From Streptomyces albogriseolus (GTDB taxonomy: Bacteria; Actinomycetota; Actinomycetes; Streptomycetales; Streptomycetaceae): 64,000 nucleotides of DNA. The stretch spans positions 116,026 to 180,025 of the forward strand of contig BMVA01000005.1 in NCBI GenBank assembly GCA_014650475.1. Direction: 5' to 3'. Every line of letters begins with the position of its first letter. Position 1 is the stretch's first letter. The position numbers and the translations under genes were made by a program. Below are positions 42,285-50,885 of this stretch, one piece after another. Below the pieces are notes generated by a model. It saw only the letters and a program-made list of their open reading frames with translations, made no database searches and was not told the DNA's origin.

Positions 42285-42521
42285 GGAAGGGCTCCTCATA
42301 AGCCGTGGGGGGATGGTGAGGGTGTCAGTCGCCGAGCGGCGCGCATGGCCGAGGGGAAGGGAGGGGGTGTCCGCGGCGACCGCTCACGCTCGGCTCCGGC
42401 GGAACCGCCCCGTAGCCGAACGGCGGTGTCTCCGCCTGCGCCCCGTCACCCTGGAATCTCCCCCGCCTGTCGCCGTGCACCGGCGCGGTGATGATAACGA
42501 ACAGCGGCCACGTAGCCGGTC

Positions 42522-43433
42522 TCAGGGCGCGGGCGTCCCCGCGTCCGCCGCCGTCCCCTCCCCTGACTCCTTCTCCTCGCTCGCCAGCGCCCGCGCCAGC
42601 GGAAGACGCGACAGCGCCAGCACACCGGCCGCGATCAGCGCGGCGCCCAGGAGCTGCGGGATCAGCCACCAGCCCGTCCGGACGTACTCCTCGTAGACCG
42701 TGATCCCCAGCGCCAGACTCACGCACGCGTCTCCCAGGGTGAGGGCCGGCTGGGAGGCAACCAGCGGGCCCGACTGCATCGCGTTCTCGAGGAAGAACAG
42801 CGCGCACACTCCGAACAGCGCGAAGCCGTACGTCTGCCAGGTGGTGAAGAAGGCGGTGACGCCCCTGTCGTCGAGGGTGTGCATCGACGTCTTCATCAGC
42901 GCGGCCGTCATGGCGTACGAGATCGCCGTGGCGAGTCCGAAGCAGGTGGCGCGGCCGCGGCCCTCAGGGCGGCGGAGTGCGGCGACGACGAGGGCGGCGA
43001 CGGCGGCGGCGCACACGGCGACGGCCGGGATCCAGTGGGTCATCGGCACCTGGGTGCGGTTCCCGGCGGGCGAGGCCGCGAGCAGGACGACGCCGAGCCC
43101 CACCACCACCGCGCAGACCGCCAACCAGCCGGCCCGGGACAGCCGCCCCTGGAGCAACGCCGTGGCGATCACGAGGGCAAGGGGCAGTTCGAGGACGAAC
43201 AAGGGCTGCACGACGGTGATCGGTCCGGTCGCGAGCGCCACGGCCTGACAGACGCCCGCGGTGATCACGGCCGCGATGCCGACCAGCCAGACGGGGCGGC
43301 GCAGCAGGTCGAGGATCAGTCCGACGCGCAGGCCTTCGGCCTTGGGCACGGTCAGCGTGGCCTTGCGCTGGAGCACGGTCGCGAGCGCGTTGCTGAGCGC
43401 GGCGGCCAGCGCGAACAGGACCGGCAGCAACAT
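42522..43433 (-). CDS. DMT/EamA-like membrane transporter
   Basis: 303-aa membrane protein with about ten helices, opening PVLFALAAALSNALATVLQRKA and carrying QSGPLVASQPALTLGDACVSL. It is a paralogue of the transporter at 27.4-28.3 kb. The C-terminal 25 residues (Glu/Ser/Ala/Pro) are hydrophilic and probably cytoplasmic. Substrate unknown. The 237-base gap downstream to the lipoprotein contains only a small GGCGG/CCGCC hairpin. Confidence 0.85.
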   Translation of the reverse strand: MLLPVLFALAAALSNALATVLQRKATLTVPKAEGLRVGLILDLLRRPVWLVGIAAVITAGVCQAVALATGPITVVQPLFVLELPLALVIATALLQGRLSRAGWLAVCAVVVGLGVVLLAASPAGNRTQVPMTHWIPAVAVCAAAVAALVVAALRRPEGRGRATCFGLATAISYAMTAALMKTSMHTLDDRGVTAFFTTWQTYGFALFGVCALFFLENAMQSGPLVASQPALTLGDACVSLALGITVYEEYVRTGWWLIPQLLGAALIAAGVLALSRLPLARALASEEKESGEGTAADAGTPAP

Positions 43434-43533
43434 GTCCGCCCTCCACGACGAGTCGGTCCGCCCCCGGTCCCTGCCATGGTGACCGCCCGGCGGACGGCCC
43501 GCGAACGCGGGAGCGGAGACGGCCCGCCCCGTG

Positions 43534-44055
43534 TCACCCGGCGGGCCCCGCCGGGGTCCGCCCGTCGCGGCGCGGGGCCGCCCAGCGGTGGTACGCCTCC
43601 CTGGCGTCGGGGACGAACGCCTCGTCCCGCACCAGCTCCGCGAGCTGGGGCTCCGTCAGCCAGTCGTGCCAGGCGATCTCGTCCGGGTCGGGGGCGACGG
43701 GTCCGGTCACCACCGCCTCGTGCAGCCCGAGCCAGTACGGGCTGATCACGCCGGCACACCGGAACTTGAGGACGAAGCAGGGGCGGGCACGTACGCCCAG
43801 TTCCTCCGTCAGCTCCCGGGCGGCGGCCTCCTCGTAGGTCTCGCCGGGCTCCGACGCTCCGCCAAGCATGAAGTTCACGCCGTCCGGGAAGCGGGCCGCG
43901 TCGGGCGGCCTGCGGTGCACGAGGATCCTCCCGCGCGTGTCCCGGCAGACGACCGTCGCGACGCGGTGCAGCCACCGCCTGCGGATCGCCTCGCCCCTGT
44001 CGACGAGGCCGATCACCCGATCGTCGTCGTCCACCCGTTCGACCAGTTCCGTCAT
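43534..44055 (-). CDS. NUDIX hydrolase
   Basis: 173-aa pyrophosphohydrolase. The NUDIX box is complete: GGASEPGETYEEAAARELTE followed by ELG (G-x5-E-x7-RELxEELG). The N-terminal VERVDDDDRVIGLVDRGEAIRRRWLHRVATVVCRD resembles the YfcD/isopentenyl-diphosphate-isomerase-like subgroup. Substrate unknown. ATG at 44055 lies 32 bases past the small upstream gene, with a hairpin between them. Confidence 0.93.
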   Translation of the reverse strand: MTELVERVDDDDRVIGLVDRGEAIRRRWLHRVATVVCRDTRGRILVHRRPPDAARFPDGVNFMLGGASEPGETYEEAAARELTEELGVRARPCFVLKFRCAGVISPYWLGLHEAVVTGPVAPDPDEIAWHDWLTEPQLAELVRDEAFVPDAREAYHRWAAPRRDGRTPAGPAG

Positions 44056-44067
44056 GCCCCCATCGTG

Positions 44068-44107
44068 CCCGCGGCCGGCACGACCTGTCAGTCGTGCAGG
44101 CCGCGGG
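44068..44107. terminator. Long imperfect hairpin across the stop codon of the 78-aa gene
   Basis: Arms 44068-44083 and 44092-44107 (CCCGCGGCC-G-GCACGA / TCGTGC-A-GGCCGCGGG) pair over 16 positions with one mismatch. The 8-base loop CCTGTCAG holds the minus-strand stop codon (44088-44090). It lies 13 bases upstream of the NUDIX ATG, so it could terminate, attenuate or regulate translation. Confidence 0.5.
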
Positions 44108-44324
44108 CCGCGGTCCAGGTGTCCGGGCCGCCGCCGCGCCACTCGACGCGCGGGGACTGCCGCAGCCAGCCGTCGTCGGCGTCCTCCATGCCGGCCAGCC
44201 GCAGGAACTCCACGACGTCCAGAAGGGTGTAGGCCATGCCCAGGAAGTGAGGGCCGGCGCGGACCCGGCGGCCGCCGTCGCCGGCGGGCGGGTAGATCAC
44301 GATGGTCTGCCGGTCGCTCGCCAT
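44088..44324 (-). CDS. Small conserved-looking hypothetical protein
   Basis: 78-aa protein without recognised domain. It has a hydrophilic start (MASDRQTIVIYPPAGDGGRR), a central amphipathic helix (YTLLDVVEFLRLAGMEDADD) and a C-terminal WRGGGPDTWTAARGLHD. Composition and codon use match neighbouring genes, so it is probably real. No good Shine-Dalgarno is visible. It runs toward the NUDIX gene. Confidence 0.65.
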   Translation of the reverse strand: MASDRQTIVIYPPAGDGGRRVRAGPHFLGMAYTLLDVVEFLRLAGMEDADDGWLRQSPRVEWRGGGPDTWTAARGLHD

Positions 44325-44388
44325 GGGTCAAGCGTGCACGGGGCGGCAGGGGCGCGCATGCGGGCGCGGGCCCGCCGCGGCGGCGGGG

Positions 44389-45597
44389 TCAGCCGCTCGC
44401 CAGGCTCGGCCGAGGAACCGGCCGGTCCGGGAAGGAACGGTCGCCGAAGAGGATGCGGGCCGCCGCGGCACGGCCGGGCGGGGTGCGCAGGAGGGTGAAC
44501 GCCGCGGTGGTCGCGGCGGGCGTCCGGATGTGCGCGAGTCCGGTGCGCAGCGCCAGCCGCCCGCGGAAGCGGGAGCGCAGGGAGGCGCCGCTGTAGTGGG
44601 TGAGGGCGTGGGGGGCGCCGGTGCGCAGGGCGTCGTCGAGGACCTGGGCGGCCAGGTCGGACAGCCGCAGGCACGGGTCGAGGCCGCCGGCGGTGAGCGG
44701 GGACACCGCCCCGGCCGCGTCCCCGACGAGCAGTCCGTCCGCGCAGCCGATGCGGCGCAGCACCCCGCCGACGGGTATCGGCCCGCCGCGCCGCTCCACC
44801 GTGCCGGGGCGCCGTACGCCTTCGAGCCCGGGTGCGCCGGCGCTGAAGCGTTCCACGGCGCGGCGCAGGCCGTCGGGGAAGCGGTCGGCGTACCCGGCGA
44901 CGCCGACATGGGCGTGCTCCCCGTCATTGACCGCCCACGCCAGGTATCCGGGGGCGACCCGGGGGTCGAGGACGCAGTGGAAGGTGGGCGGCTCGCCGTT
45001 CGGGGCGACCGGGTAGACCTCCTCGGCCCCGACCAGCAGATGCCGGTTGCGGTCGAGGCCGAGGTCACGGGCGACGCTCGACCGGGCGCCGTCGGCGCCG
45101 ACGACGTACCGGGCGCGGACCCGGAACGGCCCCTCTCGGCCGATCAGGTGGAACGTCCCGTCGTGCCGGCCGGCGTAGCGGGTGCCCAGCGCGAGCCGTA
45201 CGCCCGCCTCGACGGCGACCGCGGCCGACGTCTCGTACAGCCCGGCCATGTCGCCGACGCGGAACTCGTCCCGGTCGCTGACCAGGGCGACGGGGCGGCT
45301 CAGGCTGGGCGGATAGAGCAGCATGCGCCGGATGGGCGGCCCGAGGTGGCGCTCGGGCAGCGGAAAGTCGTCGAGCGTCTTGCGCACGAAGATCCCGGTG
45401 GTGCGGATCGCGCCGGCCAGGGTGGTGCGCCGGTCCACGAGAAGGACGTCGTGTCCCTGCCGGGCGAGCCGCGTGGCGACGTGGAGCCCGGCCAGTCCGG
45501 CCCCGACGACCAGCACGTCGGTACGGTCCGCACCTCCGGACCCCGGACGGACGGCGGGCGCGGGGGCGGGCACGGGGGCAGGGACGGCTGGGGACAT
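44389..45597 (-). CDS. FAD-dependent oxidoreductase of the geranylgeranyl-reductase/UbiH type
   Basis: 402-aa flavoprotein. FAD motif VLVVGAGLAGLHVATRLARQ at about 28-47, ARYVVGADGARSSVARDLGL (NAD(P)H/FAD DG motif) and the late GLLVGDAAGAVSPLTAGGLD are present. A Pro/Ala-rich 20-residue N-terminus precedes the fold. GGAG lies 7 bases before the ATG at 45597. Its promoter carries a 17-base palindrome between -35 and -10, so it is repressed by an unidentified factor. Possible roles are hydroxylation or saturation of an isoprenoid or aromatic substrate. Confidence 0.9.
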   Translation of the reverse strand: MSPAVPAPVPAPAPAVRPGSGGADRTDVLVVGAGLAGLHVATRLARQGHDVLLVDRRTTLAGAIRTTGIFVRKTLDDFPLPERHLGPPIRRMLLYPPSLSRPVALVSDRDEFRVGDMAGLYETSAAVAVEAGVRLALGTRYAGRHDGTFHLIGREGPFRVRARYVVGADGARSSVARDLGLDRNRHLLVGAEEVYPVAPNGEPPTFHCVLDPRVAPGYLAWAVNDGEHAHVGVAGYADRFPDGLRRAVERFSAGAPGLEGVRRPGTVERRGGPIPVGGVLRRIGCADGLLVGDAAGAVSPLTAGGLDPCLRLSDLAAQVLDDALRTGAPHALTHYSGASLRSRFRGRLALRTGLAHIRTPAATTAAFTLLRTPPGRAAAARILFGDRSFPDRPVPRPSLASG

Positions 45598-45697
45598 CGG
45601 GCACTCCAGGGCGTGGCACGAGGCACGGGAACGGGACGCGGACAGGGGGCGCCGGAGGCACCGCACAGCACCCGCACACCGATCGAATGACGATGGG

Positions 45698-45726
45698 AAG
45701 CTATCGAAATTCGATAGGTGCGGCAA
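45698..45726 (-). promoter_or_regulatory. Promoter with operator palindrome inside its spacer
   Basis: Minus-strand -35 TTGCCG (45721-45726) and -10 TAGCTT (45698-45703) are separated by exactly 17 bases. A perfect palindrome CTATCGAA-A-TTCGATAG (45701-45717) fills the spacer and overlaps -10. This is the arrangement of a repressed promoter; it drives the FAD oxidoreductase with a leader of about 95 bases. Confidence 0.75.
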
Positions 45727-45848
45727 GTGCGGGTCCCGTCCGTGCGGGGCCATCGGGGTGGCCGCGGGCCGTGTCGGGCACCCGTACCCCGAGGGCGCTG
45801 GCCATCCTGGGCCGTGCGGCGCCTTCCGGAGCGAACAAGGAGTACGGC

Positions 45849-46064
45849 ATGTCCATGGACTCGGTCGAGCGTTTCCTCACGGCCCTGGACCCGGAGCACC
45901 GGGACGCCGTCAGCGCGAAACCCCACGAGGAGCAGCAGCGGCTCGCCGACGCCTGGGAGCGGGAGCTGGCGGACGACACGGAACTTGACACCCTGGACGA
46001 GCTCTCCCCGCCGGCCGCCGAGGCCGAGGCGGCCCGGCGCGTCCTCGGCCTGGAGGCGGGTTAG
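45849..46064 (+). CDS. Small acidic hypothetical protein
   Basis: 71-aa Glu/Asp/Ala-rich, probably helical protein (MSMDSVERFLTALDPEHRDA, later DAWERELADDTELDTLDELS). No family recognised. AGGAG lies 6 bases before the ATG at 45849, and codon use is typical. It is convergent with the aldo/keto reductase and divergent from the FAD oxidoreductase across 251 bases. Confidence 0.75.
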   Translation: MSMDSVERFLTALDPEHRDAVSAKPHEEQQRLADAWERELADDTELDTLDELSPPAAEAEAARRVLGLEAG

Positions 46065-46121
46065 CAGCCATCCCGTCGTGCCCGGCGCCCGCCCGGTCGC
46101 CGGCGCCCGGACCGGTACGGG

Positions 46122-47117
46122 TCAGTTCCCCACCCCCAGGGTGGACATGAAGACGCCCGGGTACCGGTCCCCGCGTGCCGAACCCGGCGGCACCGCCTTC
46201 TCGATCTCCGCCAGGTCGTCCGCGGTGAGCTCCACGTCGAGCGCCGGCAGCGCCTCCGCCAGCCGCTCACGGGTACGGGCGCCGACGAGCGGCACGATGT
46301 CCTCGCCCTGCGCCGCCACCCACGCGATGACCAGCTGGGCGACGGTGCAGCCCTTCGCCTCGGCCACCCCGCGCAGCGCCTCGACGAGGGCGAGGTTGTG
46401 CTCCACGTTCCCCGCGGCGAACCGAGGGCTCGCCGCACGGTGGTCGCCCGGCCGGCCGGCGCGGTGCGGCGACCAGTGCCCGGAGATCAGCCCGCGGGCG
46501 AGGACGCCGTACGCGGTCAGGCCGATGCCCAGCTCGCGCAGGGTGGGCAGGACCTCCGCCTCGACGGCGCGGGAGATCAGCGAGTACTCGATCTGCAGGT
46601 CGGCGACGGGATGCACGGCGTGCGCCCGACGCACGGTCTCCGCATCGACCTCGGAGAGACCGAGGTGCCGTACGTAGCCGGCCTCGATCAGTTCCTTGAT
46701 CGCGCCGACGGTCTCCTCGATCGGCACGTCGGGGTCGCGCCGGGCGGGCCGGTAGATGTCGACGTGGTCGGTGCCGAGGCGGGTCAGCGAGTGGGCGAGG
46801 AAGTTCTTCACGGCGGCCGGGCGGCCGTCGACGCCGCCGAACGTGGGGCTGGGGCCGCTCAGCATCCCGAACTTCACGCTCAGCACGTAGCTGTCCCGGT
46901 CCCTGCCGCGCAGGGCCTCCGCGAGCAGCAGCTCGTTGTGGCCCATGCCGTAGAAGTCGCCCGTGTCGACGAGGGTGACTCCGGCGTCCAGCGCGGCGTG
47001 CACGGTCGCGACGCTCTCGGTGCGGTCGGCCTCGCCGTACGACCCCGACATGCTCATCGCGCCCAGGCCGAGAGCGGAGACCCGCGGTCCGGTGCTGCCC
47101 AGTGTGCGTGTACGCAT
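46122..47117 (-). CDS. Aldo/keto reductase
   Basis: 331-aa (beta/alpha)8 NADPH-dependent oxidoreductase. Catalytic Asp and Tyr are in LVDTGDFYGMGHNE and Lys in YVLSVKFGML. The usual catalytic His position reads YRPARRDP, the form seen in one AKR subgroup of actinomycetes where that His is replaced. KCTVAQLVIAW-like GCTVAQLVIAW and the nucleotide loop VPLVGARTRERL are present. Two adjacent ATGs; 47117 has the better spacing to AAAGGAG. The divergent MmyB-type regulator probably controls it. Confidence 0.92.
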   Translation of the reverse strand: MRTRTLGSTGPRVSALGLGAMSMSGSYGEADRTESVATVHAALDAGVTLVDTGDFYGMGHNELLLAEALRGRDRDSYVLSVKFGMLSGPSPTFGGVDGRPAAVKNFLAHSLTRLGTDHVDIYRPARRDPDVPIEETVGAIKELIEAGYVRHLGLSEVDAETVRRAHAVHPVADLQIEYSLISRAVEAEVLPTLRELGIGLTAYGVLARGLISGHWSPHRAGRPGDHRAASPRFAAGNVEHNLALVEALRGVAEAKGCTVAQLVIAWVAAQGEDIVPLVGARTRERLAEALPALDVELTADDLAEIEKAVPPGSARGDRYPGVFMSTLGVGN

Positions 47118-47225
47118 CATGTGCTCCTTTGTCGCCCTGTCGTCTTGCCGTCCTGTCGTCGAAACCCCAGGACCGCCTCCACTGTGTTCCGGCGGCGGGG
47201 CGGGCGGGAGCGGAGCGTTCATCAT

Positions 47226-47240
47226 GGGAGCGCCGCTCCC
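47226..47240. promoter_or_regulatory. Inverted repeat between the aldo/keto reductase and its divergent regulator
   Basis: GGGAGC-GCC-GCTCCC in the 150-base divergent gap, 28 bases before the regulator's ATG. A natural operator candidate for the MmyB-type protein. Confidence 0.4.
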
Positions 47241-47267
47241 TGGATGGGCGTCCGGCCGCGCGGGACC

Positions 47268-48137
47268 ATGGGGGGCGTGGAACGAGAACAGCTCGCCGAC
47301 TTCCTGCGCCGCCGCCGTCAGGCGATCCGCCCGGCCGAGGTGGGCATCGCCGACGGACCCCGGCGCCGCACGCGCGGACTGCGCCGGGAGGAGGTGGCGA
47401 TGCTCGCCGGGATGTCGGTGGACTACGTGGTCCGTCTGGAGCAGGGCCGCAGCAGTCAGCCCTCGGCGCAGCTGCTGGTCGCGCTGGCCCGCGCGCTGCG
47501 TCTGTCCGACGACGAGCGCGACCATCTGTTCCACCTGGCCGGTCACCGGCCCCCGGCCGCGGACGGCACGGCCCGGATGGCACGCGCGGGGCTGGTGCGC
47601 ATGCTCGACCTGCTCGGCGACACCCCGGCCGCGGTGATGTCCGACCTCGGCGAGATCCTGGCGCAGAACCGTGCGTCCCTGCTGCTGATGTCGGACCACA
47701 CCGGCTTCCGCGGCGACCGCCGCTACATGATCTACCGCTGGTTCACCGAGCCGGAGGTCCGCGCCGTCTGTCCGCCGGAGGACCGGGACCTCAGCAGCCG
47801 CAGGCTGGTCGCCGACCTGCGCGCGGCCGTGGGACGCCGGGCGGGCGACCCGACGGTGGCGGGCCTGGTCGAGCGGCTCGAGGCGGTCAGCGCCGAGTTC
47901 GGCGCACTCTGGGCGGAGCACGAGGTCGCGGTGCGGCGCGCGGACCGTAAGACGCTGCTGCATCCCCGGGTCGGCCGGCTTCTGCTGGACTGCGAGACCC
48001 TGGTCACCCCCGACCAGGGGCAGCAACTGCTGGTGCTCACCCCGGCGGACGCCGGGACGCGCGAGCGGATGGAGCTGCTGCGGGTGCTCGGCAGCGAGGA
48101 GTTCCCCACGGGAACGGCAGACCGTGACGGGCGGTGA
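47268..48137 (+). CDS. XRE-type regulator with MmyB-like ligand-binding domain
   Basis: 289-aa transcription factor. An N-terminal helix-turn-helix (about 30-85; RGLRREEVAMLAGMSVDYVV, RLEQGRSSQPSAQLL) is followed by an MmyB-type PAS-like domain (about 110-280; MIYRWFTEP, LVADLRAAVGRRAGDP, HPRVGRLLLDCETL). Such regulators commonly sit divergently from the oxidoreductase they control, as here. ATG at 47268 or GTG at 47277 may be the start. Confidence 0.93.
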   Translation: MGGVEREQLADFLRRRRQAIRPAEVGIADGPRRRTRGLRREEVAMLAGMSVDYVVRLEQGRSSQPSAQLLVALARALRLSDDERDHLFHLAGHRPPAADGTARMARAGLVRMLDLLGDTPAAVMSDLGEILAQNRASLLLMSDHTGFRGDRRYMIYRWFTEPEVRAVCPPEDRDLSSRRLVADLRAAVGRRAGDPTVAGLVERLEAVSAEFGALWAEHEVAVRRADRKTLLHPRVGRLLLDCETLVTPDQGQQLLVLTPADAGTRERMELLRVLGSEEFPTGTADRDGR

Positions 48138-48321
48138 CGCCGCGCCGCCCGCCCAGAAGCCGGCCCGGTCCGCCGCCGGTCGCGGCGGACGGCGTGACGC
48201 TCCTCCACCACTCGTGGCCGGAGGGAGAGATCGCGGCCCGCCGTCGTGGGCGCCGGCCGGGAGCCGGACCAGGGGGACGGGCGGACGCCCGCCGGCCCGG
48301 TCGAGGGGCCGGCCTCGTTCG

Positions 48322-49020
48322 TCACGGCCGGCCGGGACGCCTGGCCGCGCGGCGACCGGGGCGCGGTGCGGTCGTCCGGCCCTGTGGGCGGCTCGCGGTT
48401 CCTCCTACCCGGTCATGTGTCCACGGCTCCGCCCGCCGCCCCGCGCGGTGCCGCAGGCACGACAGCACCACGACGAAGGGCCAGAGCGACTGGACGGCCG
48501 TCACCACGCGTTCGGCGACGCCCGCCATGCCGTCGCGGTGCATCTCGACGAGGAACCACACCGCCCCGGCGACCATCACGGTGGTCGCCGCGAAGGACGG
48601 CAGGGGCCGCAGCGCCCACGGTGTGCCGCGGCCGGCGGTCGCGGCGAGGACCGGCCACAGGGCCAGCGTCGTGAACCCGACGGCGGCCACCGATCCGTGC
48701 CCCAGCGAGCCTCCGCTGCTCGGGACGGGAACCGTCGCCACGGTCAGTGCGGCCACTCCCCCGCCGGCCAGCGCCACCCGGCCGGCCGCCGCGGCCGCCC
48801 GCAGTCCCCACGCGGTGAGCAGATGGCAGACGCCCAGCGCGTAGAACGCCCCGGTCATCACCCAGGAGCCCGAGGCGCCGTACGCCGCGAGGACGCTGAT
48901 CGTCTGCGTCACCGGGTCGTAGGCCGCCCCCTCCAATGCCGCCGAGATCGCCCAGCCCGCGATCAACAGCACCGGCGCGCACCCCGACGAGAACAGAACC
49001 CACCTGGGAACAAGCCGCAT
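48322..49020 (-). CDS. DUF998-type membrane protein
   Basis: 232-aa protein with about six transmembrane helices (VLFSSGCAPVLLIAGWAISA onward) and the DUF998 pattern DPVTQTISVLAAYGASGSW. The C-terminal 40 residues are Arg/Pro/Gly rich and cytoplasmic. Function unknown. Upstream are two exact copies of CGGATCAACC. Confidence 0.85.
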   Translation of the reverse strand: MRLVPRWVLFSSGCAPVLLIAGWAISAALEGAAYDPVTQTISVLAAYGASGSWVMTGAFYALGVCHLLTAWGLRAAAAAGRVALAGGGVAALTVATVPVPSSGGSLGHGSVAAVGFTTLALWPVLAATAGRGTPWALRPLPSFAATTVMVAGAVWFLVEMHRDGMAGVAERVVTAVQSLWPFVVVLSCLRHRAGRRAEPWTHDRVGGTASRPQGRTTAPRPGRRAARRPGRP

Positions 49021-49034
49021 TGGACCACCATAAG

Positions 49035-49073
49035 CGGATCAACCGACCCATACAGGTTCACATCGGATCAACC
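49035..49073. promoter_or_regulatory. Direct repeat upstream of the DUF998 gene
   Basis: CGGATCAACC occurs at 49035-49044 and 49064-49073, 29-base period. On the minus strand each copy contains TTGATC, a possible -35. Could be tandem regulator sites. Confidence 0.35.
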
Positions 49074-49184
49074 CGAAATCTCCTGAGATGAGCGTTTCGC
49101 CTCTTCGGCGTAAGGTGATTGCCGTGCGTCCGGCGGTCGCGCACCGGACCGGCCGCCTCAGCCCCCTCACGCGGAGGACCAACC

Positions 49185-50015
49185 ATGGGCACGGTGACGA
49201 CTTCTGACGGCACGGCCATCTTCTACAAGGACTGGGGTCCCCGCGACGGACAGCCCGTCGTCTTCCACCACGGCTGGCCGCTCAGCTCCGACGACTGGGA
49301 CGCCCAGATGCTGTTCTTCCTGCAGCACGGCTACCGGGTGATCGCCCACGACCGGCGCGGCCACGGACGCTCCGACCAGACGGCCGACGGGCACGAGATG
49401 GACACGTACGCGGCCGACGTCGCGGCGCTGACCGACGCGCTCGACCTGCGCGACGCCGTGCACATCGGGCACTCCACCGGCGGCGGTGAGGCGGCGCGGT
49501 ACGTGGCGCGCGCCAAGCCGGGCCGTGTCGCGAAGGCCGTGCTCGTGGGCGCGGTGCCGCCCGTCATGGTCAAGTCGGAGGGCAACCCGGGCGGCACACC
49601 GATCGAGGTCTTCGACGGGCTCCGCGATTCCCTCGCGGCCAACCGCTCCCAGTTCTACATCGAACTCGCGTCGGGCCCGTTCTACGGTTTCAACCGGCCG
49701 GGCGCGGAGGTCTCCCAGGGGCTGATCGACAACTGGTGGCGGCAGGGGATGACGGGCGCGGCGAACGCCCACTACGAGTGCATCAAGGCCTTCTCGGAAA
49801 CCGACTTCACCGAGGACCTGAAGAAGATCGAGGTGCCGGTGCTGGTCATGCACGGCACGGACGACCAGATCGTGCCGTACGACGACTCGGCTCCGCTGAC
49901 GGTGAAGCTGCTGAAGAACGGCACGCTGAAGAGCTACGAGGGCTACCCGCACGGCATGCTGACGGTCCATCCCGACGTGCTCGGCCCGGACATCCTGGAG
50001 TGGATCACGTCGTAG
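49185..50015 (+). CDS. Alpha/beta hydrolase, non-heme chloroperoxidase/esterase type
   Basis: 276-aa cofactor-free perhydrolase/arylesterase-like enzyme. Nucleophile Ser97 lies in [21 protein letters not shown] is the oxyanion region; the catalytic Asp is in [13 protein letters not shown] and the His in EGYPHGM. GGAGG lies about 7 bases before the ATG. It precedes the GntR gene tail-to-tail with an 11-base overlap of coding ends. A lactonase role in sugar-acid metabolism is possible from context but unproven. Confidence 0.93.
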   Translation: MGTVTTSDGTAIFYKDWGPRDGQPVVFHHGWPLSSDDWDAQMLFFLQHGYRVIAHDRRGHGRSDQTADGHEMDTYAADVAALTDALDLRDAVHIGHSTGGGEAARYVARAKPGRVAKAVLVGAVPPVMVKSEGNPGGTPIEVFDGLRDSLAANRSQFYIELASGPFYGFNRPGAEVSQGLIDNWWRQGMTGAANAHYECIKAFSETDFTEDLKKIEVPVLVMHGTDDQIVPYDDSAPLTVKLLKNGTLKSYEGYPHGMLTVHPDVLGPDILEWITS

Positions 50016-50784
50016 CGGGCGGCGGGGTGTGCGTGAGGCGGCGGCCCGTCTCCCCCGGCATCCCCGGCGACCGGGCGATCTCCTGCCGGGCCGCCTCGAT
50101 GATCCCCAGCACGGCCGCCGCCGCCGCGTCCGGGTCACGGGCCTCGACGGCCCGTACGACGGCCCGGTGACCCGGCAGCGAGGCCTCCACCGCGCCCGGG
50201 GTCTGCGTACTGATGTCGAAGCTGTGCCGCAACGCGATCTCCACGGCGCGCCCGAGGGAGCCGAGGAGCCGGTTGCCGCCGGCGTCCAGCAGGGCACGAT
50301 GGAAGGCGATGTCGGCCTCGACGTAGCCGCCGCGCGCGGGTGACGCCGCCGCGGACTCCATCGCGGCCAGGGCGTCGTGCAGGGCGCGTACGTCGCTGGG
50401 GCCGGCCCGTTCGGCGGCGAGGCGGGCCGCCCCGGGCTCGACGATGCGGCGCAGTTCGCCCGTGTCCCGCAGCAGGGCCGCCGCGTCCCCGGCCTGTTTC
50501 CAGCGCAGGACGTCGGGGTCCAGGTGGTTCCAGTGGTCCGGGGGCAGCACGCGGGTGCCGGTGCGCGGCCGTACCCGCAGCATGCCCTTGGCCACCAGCG
50601 ACTTGACCGCCTCCCGCAGCACTCCGCGGCTGACGCCGATCTCCGAGGCGAGGGCGTCCTCGACCGGCAGCGGAGCGCCCGGCTGCCACGCGCCGGCCAC
50701 GATGCGCCGCCCGAGTTCGTCGGCCACGCGCTGTTGCATGGTCGGGAAGTTCGTGTCGATCTCCGCCCACCCCCTGGACGCCAT
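50005..50784 (-). CDS. FadR-subfamily GntR transcriptional regulator
   Basis: 259-aa regulator with an N-terminal winged helix (about 15-85; [42 protein letters not shown]) and an FCD ligand-binding domain (about 100-240; [18 protein letters not shown] and [15 protein letters not shown], metal-binding His residues). FCD regulators often sense sugar acids. It is divergent from the dehydratase gene across 101 bases, with an AT-rich palindrome next to its own start. Confidence 0.93.
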   Translation of the reverse strand: MASRGWAEIDTNFPTMQQRVADELGRRIVAGAWQPGAPLPVEDALASEIGVSRGVLREAVKSLVAKGMLRVRPRTGTRVLPPDHWNHLDPDVLRWKQAGDAAALLRDTGELRRIVEPGAARLAAERAGPSDVRALHDALAAMESAAASPARGGYVEADIAFHRALLDAGGNRLLGSLGRAVEIALRHSFDISTQTPGAVEASLPGHRAVVRAVEARDPDAAAAAVLGIIEAARQEIARSPGMPGETGRRLTHTPPPATT

Positions 50785-50791
50785 TCATCGG

Positions 50792-50804
50792 ATCATTTAA
50801 TGAT
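50792..50804. promoter_or_regulatory. Operator-like palindrome ATCATT-T-AATGAT
   Basis: Perfect 6-bp arms about a central T, strikingly AT-rich in this genome, 8 bases upstream of the GntR ATG and about 80 before the dehydratase ATG. Likely GntR binding site for autoregulation and control of the divergent operon. Confidence 0.6.
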
Positions 50805-50885
50805 TGAGGTCCAGGGTAGCGGGGTCCGCGCTCGACCACGCCCCATCCGCGCCGCGGACGACGCCGGAGCCACGGGAGTGTGCGT

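Noticed and set aside
47226-47240. CebR (cellulose/cellobiose regulator) operator
   Set aside because: The dyad GGGAGC-GCC-GCTCCC has a three-base centre, whereas the CebR box as I know it is TGGGAGCGCTCCCA without that spacer, and no cellulolytic gene is adjacent.
48138-48321. Possible small gene on the plus strand after the MmyB-type regulator
   Set aside because: Translation is Arg/Pro/Gly-rich with no convincing start or conserved-looking segment.
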